A DNA stretch of 64,000 nt from Corynebacterium humireducens NBRC 106098 = DSM 45392 (GTDB lineage: Bacteria > Actinomycetota > Actinomycetes > Mycobacteriales > Mycobacteriaceae): NCBI RefSeq assembly GCF_000819445.1, contig NZ_CP005286.1, forward strand, positions 806,001 through 870,000. The letters run 5' to 3'. A model generated the notes under the pieces. That model was not told the DNA's origin and ran no database searches. It saw nothing but the letters and a program-made list of their open reading frames with translations. Of the stretch, positions 45,102-53,016 are shown piece by piece. A program made the translations under genes and the position numbers. How positions within the stretch are numbered: the stretch's first letter is position 1; each line of letters starts with the position of its first letter.

Positions 45102-45872
45102 GGTGGCAGGTTACCTTTCTTCCCCGGCAGAAAGCCGGGTTGTCGGGTGTCTACCAAACAGGGGTCAGGTCCGTGAGGTCGACCAGGATCGTCACCAGGT
45201 TGGACGGCTGGCCTGGCTTTCGGGTGTGCTTCCAGACATGTTCGTCCACACCGAGGATCCGGACTCCATCGAGGTGGGAAGCATCGTCGTAGACGAGCTG
45301 GCGGCAGGCATCCAGTGCGACCTGGTTGACCAGCTCCCACCCGACGCCCAGCGCTGTGGCGGTCGCAGCCACGCTCATCCGGTCAATCGCTAGTCGCTGG
45401 AGGACCCAGCGGGTGACGCGGTGGGTGAGCTTGGATCGGTCATCCGCGCAGGCCAGTGAAGCCTGGAAGATCTTGCGGGGACAGGACGCCATCGTGCACA
45501 GGAATCTGGGGACGCGCACATGCAGGCGGGTGGGGAACCCCACCACCGGCAGGTCGACCAGAGTCCGGACCACGTGATCACGTTTCGTCCCGGGGTGTCC
45601 GCACTCGGGACAGGTGGTGGCCACGGCCACCGGGGTGGCGTCGATGATGGTGATGTTGCCGGCGTCAGCGGCTCCGGTGATGGTCAGGCCGATTTCTGCC
45701 GTGCGGCAGATGGTGTCGGCGACGAGGTTGCCACTAGGCTGCACAGTAGGGTCCTGGTTCGGTCAGATGGAAGCTTCGCAACTCTCATCTTGTACCGGCC
45801 AGGACCTCTACATGTTGTGCCACCCCGAACCCCACCCCGTGGTCAGCTACGCACTCCAAATCGTGAAGAGCC

Positions 45873-47002
45873 GATTTACGGTTAGATTCCTTGAGCGTCG
45901 CGGCCGCGGCCGCAAAGACCGTTTCGAGGGTGATAGACGGGTCATCCGGCGACTTAAGCGAACCTAAGAAGCGGTGGAAATCCTCGGAGAACCGCACTGA
46001 CCCCTTCTGAGGACTGATGGTGATGTACCGGTCGATGATTCTGGGGTCGGACACATCGATACGCAGCAGCTTTAGCTCCTTGCGCGGCTCTTGAACACCA
46101 CTCCAGTCGCCTTGAGTGATCAATCGGTCCGCGTCGTAGATGTAGAAGCCCTGGTGCCCGAGCTCGTCCTTGGCCTCGAGGTGGAAAGCGTCGTTGTTTG
46201 ACCTGTTGGTCCAGATGTGGGCCGTGATGCCCGGGGCATCGGGGTTGCCACCCTGAGTGAGCAACCGCGGGTAGCCCCGCTGCCCCGACTTGTTGTAACC
46301 GAAAGGATTGATCGCGCGGATCGCCGGCGTAGGTGTCGGAGCTTCCCCGTCCCAACTGATGCGCAGACTCACGTTCAATCGCTCGGATTCAACAAAGCGG
46401 TGGTAACGGATGCCGATGTGTTTGCGTAGTTTCTCCAGCTGCTGGCTGACGAAGCGCTGACCTGCCTGCGAGTCATCTCCGAGGTAGACGTTTGTCAGGC
46501 CATCCCACAAGATGGTTGTGCCATGGGATAACGTCACCAGCCCGTGGCGAAGATTCCACGCCTTTGTGACGGCTCGTTCGTTGAGCACCCCGGCGGTGAA
46601 GCTGTCCTTCGACAGTTGATAACCGTGGGGATAGTCACCACGCCGACGAGAGAGGATAGTTGGCTGCTCTGAATTGGCGAACGACCCTTCCTTCAAACCC
46701 ATGCCGTAGCGACCGATATTGGTTTCGGACTGGGCGGAGTGCCCGCCGAGACGTAGCACCTCCGTGATCTTCTCCTGGGACATGCCACGTCCATCGTCAT
46801 GGATGGAGATCTGCTGCAGGCGGTGCCCATCCACGTGCAGGACAATGGCAATGTTCGTGGCGCCGGCATCGATGGCGTTGTCAATAAGCTCATCGAGGCC
46901 GGTGTCCAGATCGTGGTTAGCGCCGAGGGCATGGTTGATCGCGGCGTTGGGGGGTAAGTCGAGGACACCATCGAACTCGGTCGCTGAGATGTGGGAGGTC
47001 AT
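45873..47002 (-). pseudogene. GHKL (MutL/MORC-type) ATPase gene, 5' fragment
   Basis: The first 376 codons. The ATP-binding Bergerat fold is complete: N-box DELIDNAIDAGATNIAI (E38, N42), G1 box IHDDGRGMS (D69, G71, G73), and the lid/G2 motif NIGRYGMGLKEGSF (95-108), then the transducer-like region to about 350. The C-terminal 124 codons lie beyond the ISL3 element (42718-43090). Start ATG overlaps the ISP stop by ATGA, so it was co-translated. Read on into the ISL3, the frame ends at 45785 with a foreign tail; the product might keep ATPase activity but lacks the tail. In family terms (MORC ATPases in RM systems) it would act as a DNA-clamping or loading subunit. Confidence 0.9.
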
Positions 47003-50000
47003 TCAGCCGTGTCCTCCAGGCTCGCGACGATGCGGACTGTTTCCATTGCGACTCGGGTCACTTTAGCAATCAGATCAGCGATGTACCGCGGATTACCCAC
47101 TTCATCAGCCCAGTCGTTGGGGTCGTTGACGATGCCAGAGGCCTTGTCCTTCTTTACCTTGTAGCGGTCGATGATCCACGCCAGCGCAGACCGTGACCCG
47201 AGCATGTACTCATCCGCTTCGGCCGGAATATCGGAGATCGTGACTTTCGGGTTGTAGATCATCCGCGTGACGTCATTGACCAGCTTCTTTGTCTCCGGGT
47301 CACGGTACTTCGCCCACTTCAAGGCGGTAACCCGCCAGGTCTCCCGGTCCGCGGGATCAGCAGACGGCTTCACCTCAACGGTCACCGGCCACGGCTCAAC
47401 GTCCTCGTAGCGGACGTGCAGATCCATGAGCTGCTCGCCGCCCGCACGGACCTGATCGAAACGTGCCCGATCAGTGGGGGTTTCAATATGCGGCAGCATC
47501 TTCTTCAGATCTGCTTCATACATCTCGCGGTACTGCGGATCGTGTAGCTGGCCGTAGACGTAGTGGAAGATGTCATCTCCGGTCACATCCTCGCCGAGGG
47601 CATCCCGGTACAGCTTCTTGATCTCGTCGGTGATGTTGTCCACACGTCGGTACCCGTCAACGATTTCGCCGACATCGCCGTAACGGCTGGGCTCCGACTG
47701 CCTGGTGCCCGTCCCTCCCAGATCCAACTCACCCTCGGGGGCTTCGACGGCCTCCCAGGTGAAGCGCGGGAAGAACTGGCCTGTGTAGGTAAAAAAGGAG
47801 AGATCAGGCATCATGTTTGTTGCGAGCAACGCAAAGGTCGCTGCGTCCCGGGGAGCCATGACGACGAACCCAATGTTGGTGTGTTCCGGGGTCGGGAACA
47901 TCGACGGCATTTGTGAGCGCTCGTGATTGAGGATTTGGTCGAAATAGCCAAATTGCTTGTTGAATGGCCGATAGAGTCCGGTGAATACCTTCTGTTCGGT
48001 GTAAGAAGCGGTCCGGTTTTGGGCTGCGGATGTACGGAGGCTTCTGCTCCATTTGATTCTGGTGGTGTTGTTGTGTTCGGGGAAGTCTTTGAGGAAGGCG
48101 TTGACTCGTGCTTCACCGGATCCTGTGGTGTAGTCATGCGCGTGCGTGGCAAAGGCAGCTGTTGCGGCGTTGTAACTATCGCTCAACAGTCGGACTTGGT
48201 GAGCAAGGCGCGTGGGAGAGGACTGGTACACCCACGGGTCGCGATTTGTTTGCAATCCGGCGGAGAATACTCTGAAGATCCGCGGTGTAGCTCCGTTTGA
48301 CTTCTTCTCTCCCAGCACCGGCCATGTTTCAAAATCTTCCGAACGCTGTGACACCCAATCTCCGTAACGGTTGGGGGTGATGTTCTGCCAGTCGATATTG
48401 TCCACGGTTGAGCGATCGACGATGTTGAGCTTTTCTTCGGCGGTGAGGTAGTCGCCGATGTCGTGGTAGTGGATGGTGCAGCCGGTCTTATCCGGGTCGA
48501 TGACTCCAACCGTGATCGCGATGGTTGTACGACCGCCATCGCGGAAGACGTTGCCGGCTTCCTTGCGACGGACGTCTCCCGCTGTCCGTGCATTTCCACG
48601 CAGGTTGAACACGTAGAGGTCGGTGAAGTCTTCGGTCATGGACAGGCGTACGCCGTCGCCGGTGTTGCCGTCGATCCAGCCGCCATTGGAGACGAACGCG
48701 ACAACGCCCTGGTTTCCGATGCGGTCGGTGGCCCAGCGGTAGGCACGCAGGTAGGAGTCGTAGAGCGAGTTTTTGTTCGTGGCTGTGGACTTCGCGGCGT
48801 AAGTCTCCGAAATACGCGCGTCGAGAGTGGGGTATTTCAGGTTGGCGTTGAGGTCATTGGCTGAAGTCTGGCCCACGGAGTAGGGCGGGTTGCCGATGAT
48901 GACCCGTACGGGGGCTTTCTTCTGTCGCTCGATGCGGGAGTTGTTGTCTACGAAGTAGTCGAGGTCGAGTTGGTCGTCTTCCTCATGCACCTGGAAGGTA
49001 TCCGCCAGTGCGATGCCCTCGAAAGGCTCATAGGTGGGGGAGTCGGCACCGTCGCGTTGGGCGGCTTCCTCCTGCAGTGCCTGGTAGGTGGTCTCGATGT
49101 TGACGGCGGCGACGTAGTAGGCGAGCAGCATGATCTCGGTGGCGTGCAGCTCGGTGGCGTATTTACGCGCCAGATCCTCCGGCTTGATCAGACCCGACTG
49201 CAGGAGCCGGACCATGAAGGTGCCGGTGCCGGTGAAGGGGTCGAGGATGTGCACCCCTTCGTCGGTGAGGCCACGGTCGAAGTGCTTGCGGGAGACGTCG
49301 TCGGCGGCCCGGAGGATGAAGTCGACGATCTCGATGGGGGTGTAGACGATGCCCAGTGCCTCGGATTGCTTCTTGAAGGCCTTTTGGAAGAAGCGTTCGT
49401 AGAGTTCCTTGATCACGGTCTGTTTGCCGGAGGCGCTGGTGACCTCGGCGGCGCGGGTGCGCACGGACTCGTAGAATTTGGTCAGCGATTCGGTCTCGGA
49501 TTCGAGCTGGGAGTCCGAGAGGGCTTGCACCATGCGGTTCATCACCTGGGCGACGGGGTTGTGGGAGATGAAGTCACTGTCGGCGAACAGGGCGTCGAAG
49601 ACGGGGGCGGTGATCAGGTGCTGGGAGAGCATGCTGATCGCTTCGGCCTCGGTGATTGAGTCGTTGAGGTTGCCGCGTAGTCCTTCGACGAAGCGGTCGA
49701 ACTCCGCCCGGACAGTGCCGTCGGCGGCGTTGATGAGCGAGGTGATGCGGATGATCTGGGCCTCGGCGATGCCGGCGACGTCGTCGGCCCACAGGTTCCA
49801 GTATTTGCGGTCCCCGACCTTGTCCACGAGCTTCGTGTACAGCGCCTCCTGCCACTGCTCCAGGGAGAACAGTGCAAGGGTCTCGGCAGTGAGGTCTTGA
49901 TCGTAAGCTTCGGTTGTACGGTCGCCTTCATGCGCAGCGAGCTCCTTGCGGGGATCGGAGACCGAGTCGACTTCGATGGGTAGTGCTGCAGGCTCGCCTT

Positions 50001-51972
50001 CGTTGAGGGAGATGGAGTTGACCTGGGCGTTGAAGCGGTCGTCGTGGGCACGCAGGGCGTTGAGGATTTGCCACACGACCTTGAAACGCACGTTGTCGTT
50101 GAGCGCTTCAGAGGGGGAGGCGCCGGGCGGGACGGCCACAGGCAGGATGATGTAGCCGTAGTCCTTGCCCTCGGACTTGCGCATGACACGGCCGACAGAC
50201 TGGACCACGTCGACCATGGAGTTGCGCGGGTTGAAGAAGACCACGGAGTCGAGGGCGGGGACGTCGACGCCCTCGGACAGGCACCGCGCGTTGGTGAGCA
50301 GCCTGGTTTCATTATCCGGCATGGTCGATTCCAACCAGGAGATCTTTCGGTCCCTGGTCTGGGCATTCATGCTGCCGTCGACATGATCAGCCTGGATATC
50401 GAGATCGGCATTAGACAGGTCAACGTCATTGAGTACCGCGTGGTCCCTGAGGGTCTCCTGGTGCTGGGAAATGAGCGCGGGGAAGGATTCTGCGATCTGC
50501 TTGGAGGTATTGATGTCCTTGGCAAACGCGACTGTCCGGCGCATGGGCTCCGCTCCATGGTCGAAGCCGGATTTCGTGCCCTGTTCCTTGCCGGAGCGTT
50601 TGGCCAGACCGTTCCATGCACCGATCATGGCCGAGGCCAGAGACAGGTTGACGGACTGTCCTGGGCCACGTGCCATGGCCTCCGCTGCGACATCCTCATC
50701 AACGGTCATGACGAGGACCTTGTAGTCGGTGAGCAGGCCCTTCTCCACGGCCTCACCGAAGCCGAGGCGGTGGAACTCCGGGCCGTAGACGGCCTCGTCG
50801 TCCATGGACGCCAGTTCGGCGGAGTGTTCGGCGGCTTTGCCCTTGACGGCGTCGTCGAAAAGCCGTGGGGTGGCGGTCATGTACAGGCGCTTGGTGGCCT
50901 TGATGTAGTTGTTGTCGTGGATGCGGACGAAGTTGGAGGCGTCCTCGCCGGCCAGGGTCACGCCGGTGGTGCGGTGGGCCTCGTCGCAGATGACCAGGTC
51001 GAAGTCGGCCAGGCCCTCCTGCTGTGCCTCGTGGATCGCGGGGAGGGACTGGTACGTGGAGAACACGACGTCCAGACCAGCACGCCGACGGCCCCGCTCG
51101 AAACGGCGGGCGATTGCCGTACCGTCCGTGGAGACGGGGATTTCCAGGTCATAAGAGGCGATGTCCTCAGCGCGCTTGTTAACCTTCGTGTCGGAACAGA
51201 CGGCGTAGGGGCGCAGATCCACCTCTGTCTGGGCAGTCCACTCCTTGAGCGTCTGGGACAGTAGCGCGATGGAGGGGACGAGGAAGAGGACGCGAGCGCG
51301 GCCACCGTTGTTCTTCGCGACGCGCTCGGCAAGGCGCAGAGCCGTGAAGGTCTTGCCGGTGCCGCAGGCCATGATGAGCTTGCCACGGTCATGGGTGCTG
51401 AAGCCCTCAAGCACCTTCTCGATGGCAGTTTGCTGATGCGGGAGAGGCTTGTACACCTCACGCAGGGAGAGATTGATTTCGATCTCTGAATTCGGGAATG
51501 TCAAGTCCCAGTTGATGGGGGACTTCGAAATCGAATACATACCGATCCGGTTCGTGGGGATCAGCTGGTTCTCCAGCATCGCCTCCGCGGTGGAACCCCA
51601 GTGGTCGGTAGTGGAAATCACCAGGCGGTTGGCGAATGCCTCGGTGCCCTTGTCTGTCTGAAAGGTACGCCCGGAAGCTTCGAAGAAGGAATCCAGGTGC
51701 GGCTTCTGGATTCTCGTGGTGGGCAGGTAAAACTTGCACTGGATCGCGGTCCAGGTCTTGTCCTCACGTCTCCTGGCTACCAGGTCGATGCCGGTATCTA
51801 TCTGGCCGCCGTTAAACTCCCAGTCCACCCAGCGGCACACCTGGTCGTACTCTTGGCTGAGCGTCGGGTCATGGCGGAAGTAGTTGACCATGAGCTTCTC
51901 GAAGGCGAGGCCGTACTTTGCCGGCGGCTGGTTGTTTCGAAGTTGCGCGATCGCGTCAGCAAAAGAAGACAT
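46999..51972 (-). CDS. Type ISP restriction-modification enzyme (nuclease-helicase-methyltransferase in one chain)
   Basis: 1657 residues. N-terminal PD-(D/E)xK-type nuclease: GIDLVA (D63) and QCK (Q78-K80). SF2 helicase/translocase: Walker A ACGTGKTFTALRLAERVA (about 202-220), CDEAHRTTG (about 329), MTATPRLFDD, and SVGRVMRKSEGKDYGYIIL. Then a coupler region, an adenine-N6 methyltransferase with ILDPFTGTGTFMVRLLQSG (about 912) and NPPYSVGQ (about 1029), and a C-terminal target-recognition region. The layout matches LlaBIII/LlaGI enzymes, which translocate and cut when two head-to-head sites converge. ATG 51970-51972 has CATAAT 6 nt upstream (leaderless promoter); an ATG 39 nt earlier is possible. 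The first gene of the island operon. Confidence 0.92.
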   Translation of the reverse strand: MSSFADAIAQLRNNQPPAKYGLAFEKLMVNYFRHDPTLSQEYDQVCRWVDWEFNGGQIDTGIDLVARRREDKTWTAIQCKFYLPTTRIQKPHLDSFFEASGRTFQTDKGTEAFANRLVISTTDHWGSTAEAMLENQLIPTNRIGMYSISKSPINWDLTFPNSEIEINLSLREVYKPLPHQQTAIEKVLEGFSTHDRGKLIMACGTGKTFTALRLAERVAKNNGGRARVLFLVPSIALLSQTLKEWTAQTEVDLRPYAVCSDTKVNKRAEDIASYDLEIPVSTDGTAIARRFERGRRRAGLDVVFSTYQSLPAIHEAQQEGLADFDLVICDEAHRTTGVTLAGEDASNFVRIHDNNYIKATKRLYMTATPRLFDDAVKGKAAEHSAELASMDDEAVYGPEFHRLGFGEAVEKGLLTDYKVLVMTVDEDVAAEAMARGPGQSVNLSLASAMIGAWNGLAKRSGKEQGTKSGFDHGAEPMRRTVAFAKDINTSKQIAESFPALISQHQETLRDHAVLNDVDLSNADLDIQADHVDGSMNAQTRDRKISWLESTMPDNETRLLTNARCLSEGVDVPALDSVVFFNPRNSMVDVVQSVGRVMRKSEGKDYGYIILPVAVPPGASPSEALNDNVRFKVVWQILNALRAHDDRFNAQVNSISLNEGEPAALPIEVDSVSDPRKELAAHEGDRTTEAYDQDLTAETLALFSLEQWQEALYTKLVDKVGDRKYWNLWADDVAGIAEAQIIRITSLINAADGTVRAEFDRFVEGLRGNLNDSITEAEAISMLSQHLITAPVFDALFADSDFISHNPVAQVMNRMVQALSDSQLESETESLTKFYESVRTRAAEVTSASGKQTVIKELYERFFQKAFKKQSEALGIVYTPIEIVDFILRAADDVSRKHFDRGLTDEGVHILDPFTGTGTFMVRLLQSGLIKPEDLARKYATELHATEIMLLAYYVAAVNIETTYQALQEEAAQRDGADSPTYEPFEGIALADTFQVHEEDDQLDLDYFVDNNSRIERQKKAPVRVIIGNPPYSVGQTSANDLNANLKYPTLDARISETYAAKSTATNKNSLYDSYLRAYRWATDRIGNQGVVAFVSNGGWIDGNTGDGVRLSMTEDFTDLYVFNLRGNARTAGDVRRKEAGNVFRDGGRTTIAITVGVIDPDKTGCTIHYHDIGDYLTAEEKLNIVDRSTVDNIDWQNITPNRYGDWVSQRSEDFETWPVLGEKKSNGATPRIFRVFSAGLQTNRDPWVYQSSPTRLAHQVRLLSDSYNAATAAFATHAHDYTTGSGEARVNAFLKDFPEHNNTTRIKWSRSLRTSAAQNRTASYTEQKVFTGLYRPFNKQFGYFDQILNHERSQMPSMFPTPEHTNIGFVVMAPRDAATFALLATNMMPDLSFFTYTGQFFPRFTWEAVEAPEGELDLGGTGTRQSEPSRYGDVGEIVDGYRRVDNITDEIKKLYRDALGEDVTGDDIFHYVYGQLHDPQYREMYEADLKKMLPHIETPTDRARFDQVRAGGEQLMDLHVRYEDVEPWPVTVEVKPSADPADRETWRVTALKWAKYRDPETKKLVNDVTRMIYNPKVTISDIPAEADEYMLGSRSALAWIIDRYKVKKDKASGIVNDPNDWADEVGNPRYIADLIAKVTRVAMETVRIVASLEDTAE

Positions 51973-52164
51973 GTATCGATTATGCCCGCTGTGCCAGTTG
52001 GAGGTGAACATCGACTGTCGGCAGTGAGGGAGTGATTACCACCGGGGAGCAACCTCTGTGGTTGGTTTCGCCGGAGCACAGCTCTTAGCTCTGGATCCTG
52101 CGGAAAGCCCGGAAGGATGAGAACGGACCGGACCATGACGTGGAACAGTTCCTTCTGTGGTGCG

Positions 52165-52194
52165 CACGCGGAACTCGCCGCCAGCCTGGCGTGA
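52165..52194. repeat. Right attachment-like repeat of the defence island
   Basis: Identical to 39400-39429 over 30 bp including the TGA that closes the oxygenase gene on the left. To its right the sequence returns to backbone type (GCGTCGGAAAGC motif at 52208), then the tRNA-Gln gene. The roughly 150 bp to its left (52012-52164) are island sequence with no gene. Confidence 0.9.
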
Positions 52195-52244
52195 AGGGTG
52201 CCCGGCGGCGTCGGAAAGCACCGGAAAGCGGTGGAAAGAAGAAG

Positions 52245-52316
52245 CTTCCCCGCTAGGACTCGAACCTAGAAAGCTGGTACCAAAAACCAGAGTGTTGCCA
52301 ATTACACCACGGGGAA
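52245..52316 (-). tRNA. tRNA-Gln (anticodon TTG)
   Basis: 72 nt. 7-bp acceptor stem TTCCCCG/CGGGGAA, D stem GTG/CAC, anticodon stem CTGGT/ACCAG with loop TTTTGGT (anticodon TTG), T stem CTAGG/CCTAG with loop TTCGAGT, discriminator G, and CCA not encoded. The right end of the island is 50 bp away, but its 30-bp repeat does not overlap this gene. Confidence 0.93.
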
Positions 52317-52383
52317 AGACGTAGATCAGCGTACCTGAACCGTGGCTGGGGACTAAACGCCGCATCGGGATAGGCTGGTGGGC

Positions 52384-53016
52384 ATGGTTCGACAGCGGAT
52401 GACGGGCAAGGAACGCCGGGAGCAGCTCATTTCGATCGGCCGCGAGGTGTTCGCGGAACGCGGTTTCGAGGGCGCGAGCGTGGAGGAGATCGCGGCGCGG
52501 GCCGCGGTGTCCAAACCGGTGGTCTACGAGCATTTCGGCGGCAAGGAGGGGCTCTACGCCGTGGTCGTGGACCGGGAGATGATCCGCCTGGAGCAGATCA
52601 TCACCGAGGCCCTGTCCCACGGCCGTTCCCGTGTGCGCATCGAGCAGGCCGTCATCGCCCTGCTCACCTACGTGGAGGAGGAGACCGACGGGTTCCTCAT
52701 CCTCGTCCGTGACCTCGTGCCCGGCCAGGACCAGTCCTATGCGACGCTGCTCAACACCGCCGTTGGGCAGGTGTCGCACATCCTGGGCCGCTCCTTCGAG
52801 AAGCAGGGGCTCGACCCGGACGTCGCGATCCTCTACGGGCAGGCGCTGGTGGGCATGGTCTCCATGACCGCCCAGTGGTGGCTCGACGAGCGGGAACCGG
52901 CCAAGGAGGTCGTGGCCGCGCACATCGTCAACCTGTGCTGGAACGGCCTGGCCGGCATGAAGCCGCACCCCACCCTGTCCGATGAGGTCACCGCCCAGCT
53001 GGGGGAGAAGAAGTGA
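52384..53016 (+). CDS. TetR-family regulator
   Basis: 210 residues. DNA-binding domain 1-60: [40 protein letters not shown], then [14 protein letters not shown]. Ligand-binding domain of the type kept next to mfd in corynebacteria. ATG 52384 has TAGGCT 7 nt upstream (leaderless). Its stop overlaps the mfd GTG start as GTGA, so the two are translationally coupled. Target and ligand unknown. Confidence 0.88.
   Translation: MVRQRMTGKERREQLISIGREVFAERGFEGASVEEIAARAAVSKPVVYEHFGGKEGLYAVVVDREMIRLEQIITEALSHGRSRVRIEQAVIALLTYVEEETDGFLILVRDLVPGQDQSYATLLNTAVGQVSHILGRSFEKQGLDPDVAILYGQALVGMVSMTAQWWLDEREPAKEVVAAHIVNLCWNGLAGMKPHPTLSDEVTAQLGEKK

Larger units (their letters stand above)
43857..45172 (-). mobile_element. 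Complete IS3-family insertion sequence, copy 2 (1316 bp)
   Basis: Same 26-bp imperfect inverted ends as copy 1 (GGGCCCGACCCCCGG ... and GGACCTGACCCC ...). Exact 3-bp target duplication gtg at 43854-43856 and 45173-45175. Inserted in the ISL3 transposase gene. Inverted relative to copy 1, 41.8 kb away. Confidence 0.95.
43112..45744 (-). pseudogene. ISL3 transposase split by IS3
   Basis: N-terminal half 45744 to 45173 (MQPSGNLVADTIC to NLVTILVDLT) and C-terminal half 43856 to 43112 (LVDGRGPARLLDIR to IHNRINAL). Removing 43857-45172 and one gtg joins them as a 437-codon frame with DDE residues intact (GVDEHVWKHTRK, TMDGFTGYASAVD, EAINGRLEHLRGI). The element cannot move on its own but could respond to the intact transposase at 23.9 kb, because the ends match. 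Confidence 0.92.
43099..45872 (-). mobile_element. ISL3-family element interrupted by an IS3 element
   Basis: Ends GGCTCTTCACGATTTAGAGT (43099 onward) and its complement up to 45872. An 8-bp duplication GATTTACG flanks it (43091-43098 and 45873-45880). Without the inner IS3 and its duplicated gtg, it is 1455 bp, the same as the intact copy at 23845-25299. It disrupts the GHKL gene. Confidence 0.95.
39430..52164. mobile_element. Defence island: type ISP RM, GHKL ATPase, Z1 protein
   Basis: 12.7 kb between two 30-bp direct repeats. Lower GC and freer codon use than the neighbours, and no exact copy of the GCGTCGRNAAGC motif. It contains three leftward genes making one operon (ISP enzyme, GHKL ATPase, Z1 ATPase) plus nested ISL3/IS3. 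Subtracting the insertions gives about 10 kb of original cargo. No integrase, excisionase or replication gene is present, so it moved with help in trans or has lost its recombinase. Confidence 0.85.

Noticed and set aside
39439..47002. A complete four-gene Z1/GHKL system with PD-(D/E)xK (DUF4420) and AIPR proteins
   Set aside because: Neither partner is present between the island repeats; only ISP, GHKL and Z1 are found.
46999..51972. Reading the large protein as a fused type I HsdR/HsdM or as a type III Res
   Set aside because: A single chain with nuclease, SF2 translocase, coupler, gamma-type N6 methyltransferase (NPPY) and a C-terminal recognition region is the type ISP layout; no separate HsdS or Mod gene exists.
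52165..52316. Integration of the island into the tRNA-Gln gene
   Set aside because: The 30-bp repeat ends 50 bp before the tRNA and does not include any part of it; no tRNA 3' fragment is found at the left end.
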